64,000 nt of DNA from Paroedura picta (Eukaryota; Chordata; Lepidosauria; Squamata; Gekkonidae): the NCBI RefSeq assembly GCF_049243985.1, contig NC_135377.1:71408145-71472144 (forward strand). The letters run 5' to 3'. Each line of letters starts with the position of its first letter. Positions within the stretch are counted from its first letter, which is position 1. The notes under the pieces are model-generated. The model was not told where the DNA came from. It saw only the letters and a program-made list of their open reading frames with translations, and did no database searches. The translations under genes and the position numbers were made by a program. Positions 1 to 11,330 of the stretch are shown here, one piece after another.

Positions 1-87
1 CCCCTTCAAGTGGGCTTCCCTGAACTTTTGGTAGAGATCAAGAGCAAAATGTGCATTCACACTTGCCAGGGGCTCCATGTTGCCAAC
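1..87 (-). CDS. Serpin A, exon 2 (partial, runs off the left edge)
   Basis: On the minus strand an acceptor (CTTGCAG) at 88-90 is followed by nine untranslated bases and an ATG whose A is at 78. Twenty-six codons follow, beginning MEPLASVNAHFALDLYQKF, before the window ends. This matches the first coding exon of clade B serpins (helix A; compare [16 protein letters not shown] in gene C). No cleavable signal peptide is visible, as expected for cytosolic ov-serpins. Exons 3-7 must lie to the left of the window, so whether the gene is functional cannot be judged. The start is chosen because the ATG and the GTTGGCAAC leader are identical in position to those of the complete gene C. Its upstream flank resembles gene C intron 1 only as far as about 1450; no exon 1 or CpG island like that of gene C was recognised. 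Confidence 0.8.
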
Positions 88-1705
88 CTGCAAGTGGGAA
101 ACAAAGGAAAATTTGCTGGAAGAGCTGTCCTGGGACTCTGGAGAAGGGCCACCTGTGCTGCTGGGAAGGCAGGAACCTGCTCTGACAATAGACCAAGAGT
201 CCCTGTGCTAAAGACAGAGCCCTGTCTAATCAATCCAGGAACACTCAGCAAAATATCTATGACAAAAATATTACATTGAAATTTCTTTTAAAACGAATCA
301 TTCCTAAGCATCTAGATATGGTCTACACAGAATTCGATTTACATTTTGATTTTGGGCACATTACATATTCCCTCTGCAACAAGCATGATTAATTTGTGAT
401 GACTCTACCTTTCCCCTGCAATATCCTGGAGTGGATATAAGCCTTGATATTTCAAAAACCAAATTAACTCTGCCTCTGCCTCCAAATCTGTAGCAAATCA
501 GTCTTCCTTGATTGGCCAGGGCATCAGTTCAAAGTCTTCCCGGTTCCTGGTTGCAAGGCTTGTCTTTAAATGACGACGCTCCAGAAGCCCTAACTTCTCT
601 CAGCAGAGTTTTGCCTTTTGGTCCCCCGTCCCCCCCGCTCTGTTGTCTCCACCACCACCCCCCATTCAAGAAAAGAAAGAGGCGGCTGCTGCGTTTGTCT
701 CCTCTCCATTCTGAACTTCCAAAATCCAGTGCAGAATACTTTCTGTTTCAATGGGGGGGATAAAGGAAGACTCAAGTTCAAATCAATCTGAATTCATTTG
801 GATCCACAACGGAATAAACAAAGTAAGCACAGAATCAACCCTGTTCTATTGCAACCCTCCTGGTCTACTGCAGGAATTTGCTTTATGCAGAATGAGGCCA
901 GTCTGCAGTTGAAGCCAGTGCCAGAGGAAGATCGGATGGGGCTCCCCTTAGGAAGACTTGATGTCAAGCTGATGTGGCTAGCTGTCGTACTCTCTCGCCA
1001 TCCTGGCTGGTATATGGAAGGCTTATATCTATTTTCCTGCCAAGTTGAACTGTATTTTTCTGGAAAGTTGTTGGGATTTTAAGTGGGGTTTTAATTGTGT
1101 TTTATTGTATTTGGATTGTCATGGAACACACCACGAGCCAGCATGCCATGAGTGGTGGGTAACAAATTGAATAAATGAAATCAAAATCAAGATGCACACC
1201 AAAGATTTCAGGCGCCTGCACAGGATTTTTAAGGAAGTTTACTTTTCATTCCAGAACCTTCGTGCAAGTTCATCATTCGTTGTCTTTCACTTTTCCTTGA
1301 ATTTTCAAACTCTTTTTCTCTCTCATATCATTGTCAATAGGTTGATTCAATATGTAGTTTTTTGTTTTTTCTTTTATTTAATCTTTTTTGAGGGGCTAAA
1401 CTCCTCCCAAATCCCCTTTGGACACACCCTTGCTACATTTTCATCCACTGACCACACCTAGGAATGGAACAGGACCCCATTTGCGGTAAGAGCCCCCCAC
1501 CCCACCCTGAGGCATACACTTTGCAGTTCTCTCCTAGTTCGCCCCCTCCCCTGGTCAAAGGCAAGGATGGCCCTGATGTGACCATTCACTCCCCTTGATG
1601 CAGTCCTCCAGGTGTGCCCCACGCCCAGGACAGCAAAGTAGGGAGACCCTCCCGTGGGATTTCCAGGGGTGCCACACAATGTATCAACAGAGAGTTTATA
1701 TAAGA
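88..1705 (-). other. Intron 1 / 5' flank of serpin A
   Basis: No coding exon is recognised here. The stretch about 1280-1450 is clearly related to 39190-39380, which is intron 1 sequence just inside the gene C promoter. This supports the view that the region is the 5' side of gene A. The whole segment recurs at about 56491-58115 with few differences. Confidence 0.55.
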
Positions 1706-2095
1706 CTAGAAATAAAGCCCATTTTATATCTAAATAAATGGGTGCTAGGCCCCCGTCCCCGGGGAAGCCTTTGCAGGGGGAAGGTTTCCCGGGGGGGGGG
1801 CGGCGCGGATAGTGGTGGGTGACCTGGGGTGTCCTGGCACTGTCCCAGGGCATTCTCTTGTCCCCGGGAGCAGCCTCGTCGTTGGGAGGCTGGTTCCGGA
1901 GGTGGGAGAAGGGCTGCGGCCGGGCACCTACCCACCCTGAAGGCTTCTGAAGCCTTCTCTGCATCCCGGGAACAGGCTCGCCACGGCGAGCCTACTCCCG
2001 GGGCACAGAGAAGGCTGGCAACCACCCCCCCCAACCACCCTGATGGCTTCTGAAGCGTTCTCTGCGCCCCGGGGACAGGTTTGCCGGGGCTACTC
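1706..2095 (-). mobile_element. Probable Helitron 3' terminus with adjoining GC-rich repeat
   Basis: Read on the minus strand, a hairpin with arms CCCATTTA and ATAAAATGGG is followed by CTTTATTT and then CTAG, with a T as the next flanking base. This is the layout of a Helitron 3' end (hairpin, short spacer, CTRR, target T). The GC-rich part (about 1740-2095) contains repeated motifs around 'gcttctgaag' and 'cccgggg'. The opposite end was not identified. The same structure is at 58116 onward. Confidence 0.45.
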
Positions 2096-2107
2096 TTGGA
2101 GCTCTAT

Positions 2108-2146
2108 CTACTCTTGGAGCCCTGCTAAAGTGAGCTCGTTCTCCAG
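2108..2146 (-). pseudogene. Serpin exon 7 relic (5' end only)
   Basis: On the minus strand an intact TTGTAG acceptor precedes codons reading LENELTLAGLQE and then a stop. This aligns with the start of exon 7 in gene C ([13 protein letters not shown]). The rest of the exon is missing, and a partly repeated copy of 'ctactcttggagc' sits at the break. The reading resembles the decayed exon 7 of copy D. Confidence 0.7.
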
Positions 2147-2344
2147 CTACAATTAGGGACAGAGAGAACCAGAAACTCACTACACCAATGGGTAAAAAGC
2201 CCTGTGCAGACTACACCCGGGACCCCCTGAGTAAGAGAGCTGTATATAATACACATTCATACACATTCATACACATTCAGCAACCTTTTTAGAACAATCT
2301 TCAATTTGTAAAGGAAACATAAATATCTTAAATATCACCCTGGA

Positions 2345-3268
2345 GTGCACATGGAGATCTGGTACACTTCATTTTGCCACACTTCTGCTTCTTCACTCGA
2401 TTCTAGAAACTAAATAAAAATAAAAACAATGTCTGAATGGTTCCCAAAGAAAGAACCTCATAACTTAAGTCTCCTGGAAGAATTCTTCATATTTTTACAA
2501 ATACTTCGTAGCACCTTTCCCTGCTCCAAAGCCTCACCCGGTCGGCCCGCTCACCCGGTTGGCCCGCTGATGTCTGGGACAGGCCAAGGGGCCAATCGGG
2601 AGCCGCATCCTGGACTGACACTTGAACTGACAATTGGCCCCTTTGAGGTTTTATACCAGACTTGCCCCGCCCCGCCCCTTTCTCCTCCCACAATGCCCTT
2701 ATTCCTTTATTCTTACCGCTCCCATAGTGTGCTTTACGGATGAGAAGGTACAGGTGTACAGAGGCCTCTGTAAGGTGTTTGAACTTTGTAACCTAATCAT
2801 GAGCCCTGCCAAGAGGGACAGCTGGCTGCTGCTGAAAAGAAGTTTGGAAGACCTCTAAATATGGAAGTCTGAATGGACTGTGAGCTGCTTCTTCTTCCAA
2901 GGGACTCCCTGATTGTGACCTGCTTGCTTTGGGAATAATATATTTAAGTGGATTCATGTAATTACTCTCTTTTATCTACATAGAATAGGATTTCCTATAT
3001 ACTTTTAACTTGAGTCTAAAGATGAAAAGAGTTATGCCTTAATAAAAAGATAACATGGAGGTTAGGACTGTCTAATCTCTTTCTTTGTGTGCCATGTCTA
3101 AAATGAACCAGGAGTATTTGAAAAAATATGAAGAATTCTTCTAGGACACTTAAGTTATGAGATTCTTTCTTTGGGCACCATTCAGACTTTGTTTTTATTT
3201 TTATTTGATTTCTTGAATCCAGTGAAGAAGCAGAAGTATGGCGAAACGAAGTGCACCAGATGTGTCCT
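2345..3268. repeat. Inverted-repeat pair enclosing a block that is flipped in the duplicate
   Basis: The arm at about 2345-2512 and the arm at about 3112-3268 are reverse complements of each other (for example 'gaagaattcttcatattttt' against 'aaaaaatatgaagaattcttc' shifted by a few bases). The roughly 600 bp between them appears in the other orientation in the right-hand duplicate (about 58630-59560). No gene is seen in the block. Confidence 0.75.
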
Positions 3269-3419
3269 GTTGATATCAAAGAAAGAAGTAATGTTGCCCT
3301 ATTCAAAGATGGTAGCCTCCCACCTTCCTAGCACTCAATGGTGAAATGTGTCCTAAGATGCTTCTACCCTTCCATAGGTATTTTTTTAAGGCATAAATGG
3401 TTACATTATTCATTCTTGT

Positions 3420-3655
3420 CTTTCAAAATGACTCTGAAGAGCTTTCTATACTTCACGTTTCTCTACTTTAAGGAATATCATAGCAGCTACCAATCATCTT
3501 TCCCTTCCTCTTCCCACAACAGCCATCTTATGAGGTATGTGGGGCTTAGAGAGCTCTGAGAAATGTGACTGGCTCAAGGTCACCCAGCAGGCTTCATGTT
3601 GACGAGTCGTGAATTAAACCCAGTTCTCCGGATTAAAGGCTGCTGGCTCCCTGAA
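3420..3655 (-). repeat. Old tRNA-derived SINE remnant in the exon 7B 3' flank
   Basis: The reverse complement resembles the SINE at 13138-13417: 'gggtgacctt' followed by a 'cctcataagatgg..tgttgtgg' region. Related remnants sit in the same relative position beside the other exon 7 copies (15610-15830, 41290-41500, 60355-60600), so the insertion predates the gene duplications. Confidence 0.55.
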
Positions 3656-3733
3656 GAGTCTAGCAGCACCAGTTTTCAGGTTTAACGGTACTGAATTATA
3701 GGATCAAAAATAGCTGATCCTGAGAAATACTCA

Positions 3734-4818
3734 GGCCCATTCCGCACAAGTTAAATGTAGAATCATAGAATCATAGAATTGGAAGGGGCTATACAGGCCA
3801 TCTAGTCCAACCCCCTGCTCAATGCAGGATCAGCCATAACCATCCTAAAACATCCAAGAAAAGTGTGTATCCAGCCTTTGCTTGAAGACTGCCAGTGAGG
3901 GGGAGTTCACCACCTCCTTAGGCAGCCTATTCCACTGCTGAGTGTGGCAAATTGAGCAGGAGTGTGGCAAACTGTAAATGCTACTAATTTGCAGTTACGC
4001 ACGACGTAACACACAATCTGCCACACTCCTGAAACCGATCAGCAAAAAGCGATTTGTTGTAGCGCTTAAAGGGAAATCCAGAAAAGTGGATTGACCCTCC
4101 GAAAAGTGCTACACTCTTGCAAACAATCTGCAACAGTAGCGAAAAAGACCTGTGCGTTAACATTGTTGCAGTTCCAGCCAAGAACTTCCGGCGAAGCGAT
4201 GGCCATTTTTTTTTCTCGGAGCAAGCAGAAAGCAACGAACTGGCGAGGCTTCATTCACTCAGTGAGGCTTCTCCAGCTACAGTCCCTCCACAGAAATGCT
4301 TTAAAGCTCCCCTAAGTCACCAAGCACAACACAGCCCCATTTGCAATTTCCCTTCATTTTCGGCCAAAAATCACTCACATGTACGGGGGGGGGGATTTTT
4401 TTTTCACTTGGGGGAGCATGGTAACGATGAATCGTCAGCTCACACGCCAGCTGCCAGCTGCCAGCTAGATAGGTCTCTACGTTAGGAGGAATCAAGGAAT
4501 CAAGGCATATTCGTTGCAACGTGTGTTTTTCTTTTTTAAAAAAAACTGTGCTTAAAGGGAAAGGGGCTTTTCGGGAGCATGATAACGGCCGCCCATTGGC
4601 TGTTCGTTTGATTGACGGCCACGGGCGGGACAAAGCACAGAAAAAATAGTTTCCTTTCTAGTGATTTTTGCAAGACTGGAAACTTGTGGGAAATGATTGA
4701 AACGCTACTGGATTCCACTACAAATGCAGGTATGCATAGGGCCGAATAGCACTTTTAAAAATAGCGTTTCTGCTTTCAGGAACCAATTGGCAACATTGGT
4801 CCTTGTGCAGAATGGGCC
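3734..4818. mobile_element. Non-autonomous DNA transposon, 3-bp TSD (PIF/Harbinger-like), copy 1
   Basis: The ends are inverted: GGCCCATTCCGCACAAG at the left and the reverse complement of GGCCCATTCTGCACAAG at the right. The flanking triplet TCA is duplicated (3731-3733 and 4819-4821). An equivalent unoccupied site exists at about 15891-15910 (gagaaatactcacaatc). There is no transposase ORF. A 3-bp TSD of the form TNA suggests PIF/Harbinger, but the class assignment is inferred. A CR1 tail is nested inside. Confidence 0.7.
3757..3943 (-). mobile_element. CR1 LINE 3' fragment nested in the DNA transposon
   Basis: The plus strand starts with repeated 'agaatcatagaatcat', the reverse complement of the octamer tail typical of CR1, followed by the conserved 3' region ('ccatctagtccaacccc'). 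It is severely 5' truncated. It sits in the DNA transposon in both duplicates but not in the copy at 14551. Confidence 0.85.
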
Positions 4819-5202
4819 TCACAATAAGCTTTAGGGAAAGACCACTAATGGAACAACTGCTCCAAAAATCGTTCGTGTCCACCTTTGGGGCAACATCCCT
4901 TCATTTCAAATAACTAATGCCTTGCTCCATATTCCAGGAAGCATTCAATGCAGAAGTGGTGGGACACAGTGTTAAAACATCCGTGCAGAATCAGCAAAAC
5001 AAGCACAAGGGAAGCCAAGCGGTATTGAAATCAAGCCAAGGCAGGCTTCCTTCCACCTAAGCCACCGACAGCAGTAGGAATGAAACTTAGTCTAGCTGCA
5101 CAGGATTGTACATTGAGTAAAAGATCTTCATTCTCTCTCAAGCAGGGTAAGGATAACTAATTGGGGAGTTCTCCTTTATGGTTCTGCCTTTTGTTTCACG
5201 TT

Positions 5203-5607
5203 TCATGGAGAAGCAACACTTCCGAGGATACGTATATTACCTGAATCTATGTCACGGAGGATAATCATAAAGGGATGGTTAATATTGAAAACTTTTCCCC
5301 TACACAGACTGGAAAACATTGGTATTCTAGCAGTTGCTGCTGCAGCTTTTGTACCTCTTTCGTTCACTTCTATAAATGATGTGTGAACAATTTTGGACAA
5401 GTGGAGCTCAGGATATACCGACATCCCTGACAAGTCAGCCTTGGAGCTGTCAAAGACATCCCACAGTCCTAACGCTGATAAATATGAGTTCAGATCGAAG
5501 GTCTGGTCGAGCTCAAATGTCGGTATGTGCACGTGAACATCACTGACGGACATCTTTCTTGGGTCTGTCCACTCTTGGAGCTGTTCTCCGGTGAGCCCCT
5601 TCTCCAG
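5203..5607 (-). CDS. SERPINB1-like: Serpin B, exon 7 (reactive loop and C-terminus)
   Basis: Terminal exon of the orphan 3' cassette B. The acceptor TTGTAG precedes 5607, and the frame is open for 134 codons to the TGA at 5203-5205. It encodes the serpin strand/loop region ([20 protein letters not shown]), the hinge and reactive loop (GTKAAAATARIPMFSS) and a serpin signature (FNINHPFMIIL), ending SVASP. Aligned with human SERPINB1, P1 falls on Ser, and P13 is Lys rather than Glu. The length matches SERPINB1. B has only exons 5-7; no exons 2-4 or promoter were found between 14053 and 16298. It is either the relic of a truncated duplicate or a usable alternative 3' end of gene C. The open frame and good splice sites favour recent or continuing constraint but do not prove expression. 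Confidence 0.85.
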   Translation of the reverse strand: MEKGLTGEQLQEWTDPRKMSVSDVHVHIPTFELDQTFDLNSYLSALGLWDVFDSSKADLSGMSVYPELHLSKIVHTSFIEVNERGTKAAAATARIPMFSSLCRGKVFNINHPFMIILRDIDSGNIRILGSVASP

Positions 5608-5785
5608 CTACAATTAGAGACAGAGAGAGAGAGAACCAGGACATCATTCCGAATTATTGTCAAGAGACAAACATTTACACTCAGTTAGCAAAAATGATAA
5701 ACCCTAATGTGCACCTGAAAAGAGCTTATGGAGGAGAGCTTATGGGGCTCTACTGGGGTTGCCATAAGACAGGACAGCTTAATGA

Positions 5786-8700
5786 GGGAAGTTGTTGGAT
5801 ATGACAGTTAAGACATGGAGCGAAAAGGGCTGTCTAAGGGTCCGTTTTCCCCACCACCCCGGGAGTACCACTGACCTCTCCTGACAGCGGCCAAGGGCAC
5901 CCTGGTGTCAACTCCTGGCGGCGGAGTAAGAGCAACTAATTAACGCTCCTCCGATAAGTCCCTACAAAGCCTCTAAAAATCTTTTTGCAGCTGTTTGAAA
6001 GCAGCAAAATATCTTTTTGACCTTGGCTGCTACCACACAGTGAATTTTGCTAATTGCAGTTATCTGCAGCTGCTGGTTATGGCCTTATTGCTCTGCGGTC
6101 TGCGACACAGAGAACTTTCTCTGTTTGTTGAAACATCAGGACGCTGTTTTACTTGAGCCTACCTTGGTCATTGTGGAGAAGTCGTCGTTTCTTCTTTCTG
6201 TTCCTGCTGCCGGTGTTGCTTCGTCCTTCTGTTACTGCTGCCGGTATTTACTACCTTGGGCTACAGGTTGATGCTTGGAGCTGCAGACTGCAGACCAGGC
6301 AGGCCTAGCCCACTGAGGTAGCGGGCACTGGGATTGCTGTGATTGGCTTGTTGCCAGCTCTCCGTGAGCCTGGCCCTCTCTTGCACCTGCCGCTGCTGTT
6401 GCTGCTGTCGACTGTGCTGGGAGAGTTGGAGCTGTGGTCCGGAGGCCAAATCCCCACCGCCAGATAAATGGAGGAGAACGAAGGCGAGAACGCTTCCACT
6501 TTAAGATCTGAACTGGGAGTGAAGAGTTGGCTCCTTTGGACACCACCTAGTGGCGGCCAGAAGAACTACAAGGACTTGGTCCAGCTGAGAACCGCCTCTG
6601 CACCATCTGGTGGCCAAGCGAAGAACACCTGCCAACTGTATTTTTTTGTGGTTGCCTGGACTGGCCATTCTTCGATATTAGGGGGGGGGGGTTAGTGGAT
6701 AGGGATTTTTACCCAGAGAGAAATAGAAGTTAGGGCAAGACCAGTGGTGTTAAAGGAGCGAACTGGAAGGGCTAGAGAGAACCCCTTATAGGCGGGATCT
6801 CACCCCTAGAGTGTAGCTCCTGCCTCGCCAGCTGCTACTTAGATTAGGGTGGACGGGAGGGGAGGGCTGGGTGGGAGTAGTACTAGGGAAGGGCGGGCTA
6901 GGGTGGGTTAGTGCAGCTAAGCGGGGGGGAAGAAGTATGCAGGAGGTTAGTGGTTTGTTCTCTCTGGGGTGCGGGAACATGGAGAGAAAGGTCCAAATAA
7001 GGGGGGGGGCTCGCACTGGGGTCGGGATTCCAACGATCACTGGCCAGGGGCGCTATGGCCGGGGAAGGAGGTTGGACAAAAGAAGAGGTGGAAGCACTGG
7101 TGTCCCGTATAGGACCCGGCCATGGAGACACGGCCGGCGCCCTGGGTGTGCTCGATCCCCTTCTAACCTCCGTCCCATCCCCAGGAATGTGAGGGTGGAG
7201 GCTAGGGTAAAGGGTCCAACATTGGTCTTGTGCAACGCAAGGTCGATTAAGAACAAGGCCTCGACTCTGCAACACTTCATCGCGGAGTCGAAGGCGGACC
7301 TTGCTTGCGTGACCGAGACCTGGGTGAGGGAAGGCGAGTCAGCGGCTTTCGCAATTTGTTGCCGGGCCCACCCATCATGCCGGCCACACACTCGACTTGA
7401 TTTTCGGCGCTGGGATAGAGGTGGATCTGGATACAGCTTTAGCTGTGCCGTGGTCAGACCACTATGCCCTGCGGGCCCGGCTCAGGATACCACCCCCCCC
7501 CCAGTTGGGCGGCGGGCGCATTCTAGCCCGCCCGCGGAGACTTATGGATCCAATTGGATTCCGGAATGCTCTGCGGGACCCGATGCCTCCTGGTGACTCC
7601 CTAGCAGCTTTGGTGGCGGACTGGCAGTCCCGCCTGACAGCTGCTATAGATGAGATCGCCCCTAAACGTCCTCTCTGCCCTCGACTCAAACGGGCTCCCT
7701 GGTACACCGGGGAGCTACGGGAGAAGAAAAGGGAAGTGAGACGACTGGAGCGAGTGTGGCGGAAGACTCGCGACGAAGCTACGAGAACATCTTATCGCAC
7801 GCTTATGAGGGCGTATGAGATGGCGGTGAAAGTGGCAAAACGTGAATTTTTTGCCACGGAAATCGCGTCCGCAAGCTTTCGCCCGGCCCAATTATTTAGG
7901 GTAGTTAGATCCCTTACCGCCCTTGAGGGGCGCCAAAATAATAGCAAATTGGAACTCGGCCGTGAGGTATTTGCGAGCTATTTTGCGGACAAAATCTCGT
8001 CTCTCCGCCACGATCTTCCCGCCACAGTTAATACAGTAAATGAACTGGAGGCCTGTTGACCGCCTTTGGAGGTGACGTTTGATGGCTTCAGACGGCTCTC
8101 TTTATCCGAAGTGGACAAGTTGCTAGGCTCAGTTAGGGCGACCACTTGCCCCCTTGACCCCTGTCCATCATGGCTCCTCAAAGGAGGCGGCCAGAAGATA
8201 GGAGGCCAGCTCAGGGACATTATCAACCTCTCCCTGGAGTCCGGGGAGTTCCCTGAGCAGCTGAAGGGGGCAGTGGTTCACCCTCTCCTGAAGAAATCTA
8301 CGCTGGATCCGTGGGACCCCGCCAGCTATCGCCCAGTGTCGCACTTGGCGTTCCTGGGCAAGATGGTTGAAAGGGCCGTGGCAGACCAGCTCCTGGCATT
8401 CTTGGAAGAAACTTCGGCATTCGATCCATATCAGTCTGGCTTTCGACCTGGCCACGGGGTGGAGACGGTGCTGGTCGCCCTGTTGGATGACCTCCGTCGC
8501 CAGCTGGATAAGGGCGGGTCGGCAGTGCTGGTTCTTCTGGACCTGTCGGCCGCTTTTGACATCGTGGACCACAAGCTGTTGGTCCACCGCCTTGCCGGCA
8601 CGGGGATACGGTGCACAGCATTACGCTGGATACGCTCCTTTCTCCAGGACCGGACCCAGAGGGTTGCAGTGGGAGATGAGTTCTCGCGTTCCTATAGACT

Positions 8701-9890
8701 CCCTTGTGGGGTCCCTCAGGGTACGGTCCTCTCCCCCACATTATTCAACATCTTTATGCGCCCTCTGGCCCAGCTGGTACGGAGTTTTGGACTGGGTTGC
8801 CACCAGTACGCTGATGACACCCAGCTCTATCTCCTCATGGACGGCCACCCAGACTCCCCCCCGGAACCATTCGCCAGATGTTTGGAAGCAGTGACAGAAT
8901 GGTTCGAGCAGAGTCGTCTGAAACTCAACCCCTCCAAGACGGAGGTCCTGTGGCTGGGACGTAGGGGGCAGGACCAGGAAGCGCACTTACCCACTCTGGC
9001 AGGGACGCAACTCACCATCACGTCCCAGGCCAGGAACTTGGGTGTGGCCATTGATGCCTCCCTGACTTTGGAGGCACAGGTCAAAAAAGTAGCGAGCCAG
9101 GCGTTTTTCCACCTTCGCCAGGCCCGACTATTAGCACCCTACCTGTCCCCCGAACACTTAGCCACAGTGATCCATGCAACGGTCACCTCCAGAATAGATT
9201 TCTGTAACTCGCTCTACGCGGGCCTTCCCTAGTCCTTGATCTGGAAACTTCAGCTAGTGCAAAACGCAGCTGCTAGGGTCCTTACTGGCACATCTTGGAG
9301 GGCCCACATCCAGCCAGTGCTGAGGCAGCTGCACTGGTTGCCAATTGCTTCCCGGATCCGGTTCAAGGTTCTGGTTCTAACCTTCAAGGCTTTACGCGAG
9401 TTGGACCCACATACCTGAGGGACCGCCTATCGCCCTATGCCCCTCGCAGGGCCTTGCGCTCTGCGGGTGAAAACCTGTTGGTCGTTCCCGGCCCTAGGGA
9501 AGCACGCCTGGCCTCGACCAGGGCCAGGGCCTTTTCGGTCCTGGCCCCGACCTGGTGGAATGAGCTCCCGGGAGAGCTGCGGGCCCTGCGGGATCTTTCA
9601 ACATTCCGCAGGGCCTGCAAGACGGAGCTCTTCCGCCAGGTTTATGGTTGAGGCCGGGGCTGATAATAGATCTATGCCTCCCCCGGGGACTCGGGTTCTG
9701 GACCCGAAGCAAAACATCATCAGGACCTCCTCTCCACCCGCTAGTAGTGGGAGGGAGGGGGGGTAGTTGAGCTGCCATTCTTGCCATGCCGGCAATATTG
9801 GCAATGTTATTATTGTTTTATGGGGTTTTAACGGGGAATTGCAATATTGTTACCCGCCACGAGCCGCAAGGGAGTGGCGGGCTATAAATC

Positions 9891-9942
<52 letters not shown>

Positions 9943-9946
9943 TGCC
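5786..9946 (+). mobile_element. L2-clade LINE, nearly full length, defective
   Basis: A single plus-strand element in intron 6 of B, with a 5' region, endonuclease start (CNARSIKNKASTL; about 7225-7350), linker and reverse transcriptase, ending in an (AAT)n tail. The RT shows [35 protein letters not shown] and YADD (about 8809-8820). A piece of the endonuclease core is deleted: after the sequence near 7340 the frame jumps to the LSQFVAGP-type region that follows this core in the copy at 24657-25667. The frame is also broken around 8057 and 9230. The exact 5' end is uncertain; the boundary is placed where similarity to the other serpin introns stops. Confidence 0.8.
9889..9943 (+). repeat. (AAT)n tail of the L2 element
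   Basis: About eighteen AAT units directly follow 'gggctataaatct', the usual end of this L2 family in the window. The units are nearly perfect, so the insertion is probably fairly young. Confidence 0.9.
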
Positions 9947-9949
9947 CCC

Positions 9950-10141
9950 CACCATCTGGGCGGCCCATGTGCATCTGTCTCTGTCAGTGGACAGGGACAA
10001 ACTGGCTGCGATGTTGCCAGACTGCCCTTGACTGAGCTGGGGGGGCAAGGCCTGTCCAGACTTCAGGCCAATCGGTACGTGCGTCCAATGTCCGCCCACC
10101 TACCCCTTACACTTTTATTTACACAGTGCAAGCTATTACAG
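9950..10141 (-). mobile_element. Fragment of the Helitron 5' part
   Basis: The stretch about 9975-10080 matches 18430-18600 inside the Helitron of gene C, and it ends in 'attacaga' directly before a T-run, as the gene C copy does at 18701. The rest of the element is not seen here; the L2 lies on its left side. Confidence 0.45.
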
Positions 10142-10167
10142 ATTTTTTTGGGGGGTGGGGAGATCAC

Positions 10168-10320
10168 CTCTTCCAGGCCAATGTCATCAGGCAGCAGGAC
10201 AATCATACTAAATCCTTTCCCCTTGTACAGCAGTTCCAGGACACTCAATTTGCATTCAGGGATGTACCGGAAAGGAAGCTTCTTGGACATGTACATCATC
10301 CTCACGGTCTTCTTTTCCTT
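10168..10320 (-). CDS. SERPINB1-like: Serpin B, exon 6
   Basis: Acceptor ATCCAG and donor GAG|GTGATC flank 51 open codons starting [17 protein letters not shown] and ending LLPDDIGLEE. Compared with exon 6 of gene C (56 codons), five codons (EDNST) are missing in frame from the loop just before the exon end; the rest aligns throughout. The exon starts and ends in phase 0 like C, so it can join exons 5 and 7 of B. The 15-base loss is the only length difference and keeps the frame. Confidence 0.85.
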
Positions 10321-11330
10321 CTGGATGGGGGAATGAAGAAAAATGGGTCAGGGAGATTGCATGTGTACCATTGATGAGTGGACATAGACAGGAACAATTT
10401 TGCTCAAAATATGTTAAAACAAGTTATGCTTTGTAGCTTCCAGTGGCCATTAACTCCTTTTCTAGTGGCAGAGCCACTGAAGTTACAGAAGGTTCCTCCA
10501 GCCTAAGATGAGACACAGCCCAGGGATACTCAGGGTTCCTGTACAGCCCCCAAGTGGGCCACCTCCAAACCTCAGGGAGCAGTCATAATGGACATGTCTC
10601 CATAATGGAGACAAATGGACATATCTGGAATTATAAGCAGTTCTGCCTTCTCAATTGTAGTGGTCTTTGGTCAGCAACCAAAGTTTTATACTTCTCCCAC
10701 CACTCTGAGGATAAAATCGCAGATTTATGCTTTAAAAAAATCCCCACCCATTTGGGAAACCCTTCTAGGGCTGTTCACAAAACCCTGCTTGAGAAAGCCG
10801 GGGATAAAAGTTAAGTAACACTGATCTAGAGCTTATAGGCATAATTGATAGCATATGTGAAGCTGCATTTTGTTATCTTAGTAGTAAAAGCAATTTTGAT
10901 TTAACCTTTCCACTTTATTCTCTTGCACGCACTATGTGTGGACTAACAGAAATCTAGGGCAGCATAATAATTTTCACCTACCTAAATATTGGTTTGTCGA
11001 TTAAAAATGTAAAAAGAATAAGGTCTACACAGTTTCAAGCTAAATACAATAGAAAATAGTATGTCGGGATATAAATAAACTTATAAATATTAATGCAAAA
11101 GCAATTTCGGTTATGGATTTATTGCCTGAAGCATCAAAAAATGGAACTCTCGGTGTTTAACAGGATAGACCTTTCGGCTGCCAGCCTGCATCGGCATGAA
11201 TACATTCATTGGCTTCATCAAAATTCATTCATGCTTTGGGTCAAAAAGCATTTAAACTGAACTCTGACTCCAAAGAACCTAATGCAAGAATAATCAGTGT
11301 TATATTTAGATGGTTTTAACATTTTAATAA

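Larger units (their letters stand above)
1..5780. repeat. Segmental duplication, left copy (partner about 56405-62700)
   Basis: Long colinear similarity: 1-2320 matches 56403-58608 and 3275-5760 matches 60205-62700. Both copies hold an exon 2, an exon 7 relic, a 3-bp-TSD element with a nested CR1 tail, and a full exon 7. The middle block (about 2340-3265) is in opposite orientation in the right copy. The left copy is cut by the window edge. Confidence 0.85.

Noticed and set aside
10-279. Plus-strand frame also present in the right duplicate (56360-56683)
   Set aside because: It runs antisense across serpin exon 2 and its intron, resembles no family I know, and its repeated presence is explained by the segmental duplication.
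1458-2180. Proline/arginine-rich open frames around the GC-rich repeats
   Set aside because: They are not kept in the same form in the duplicate at 57870-58480 and have no recognisable domain.
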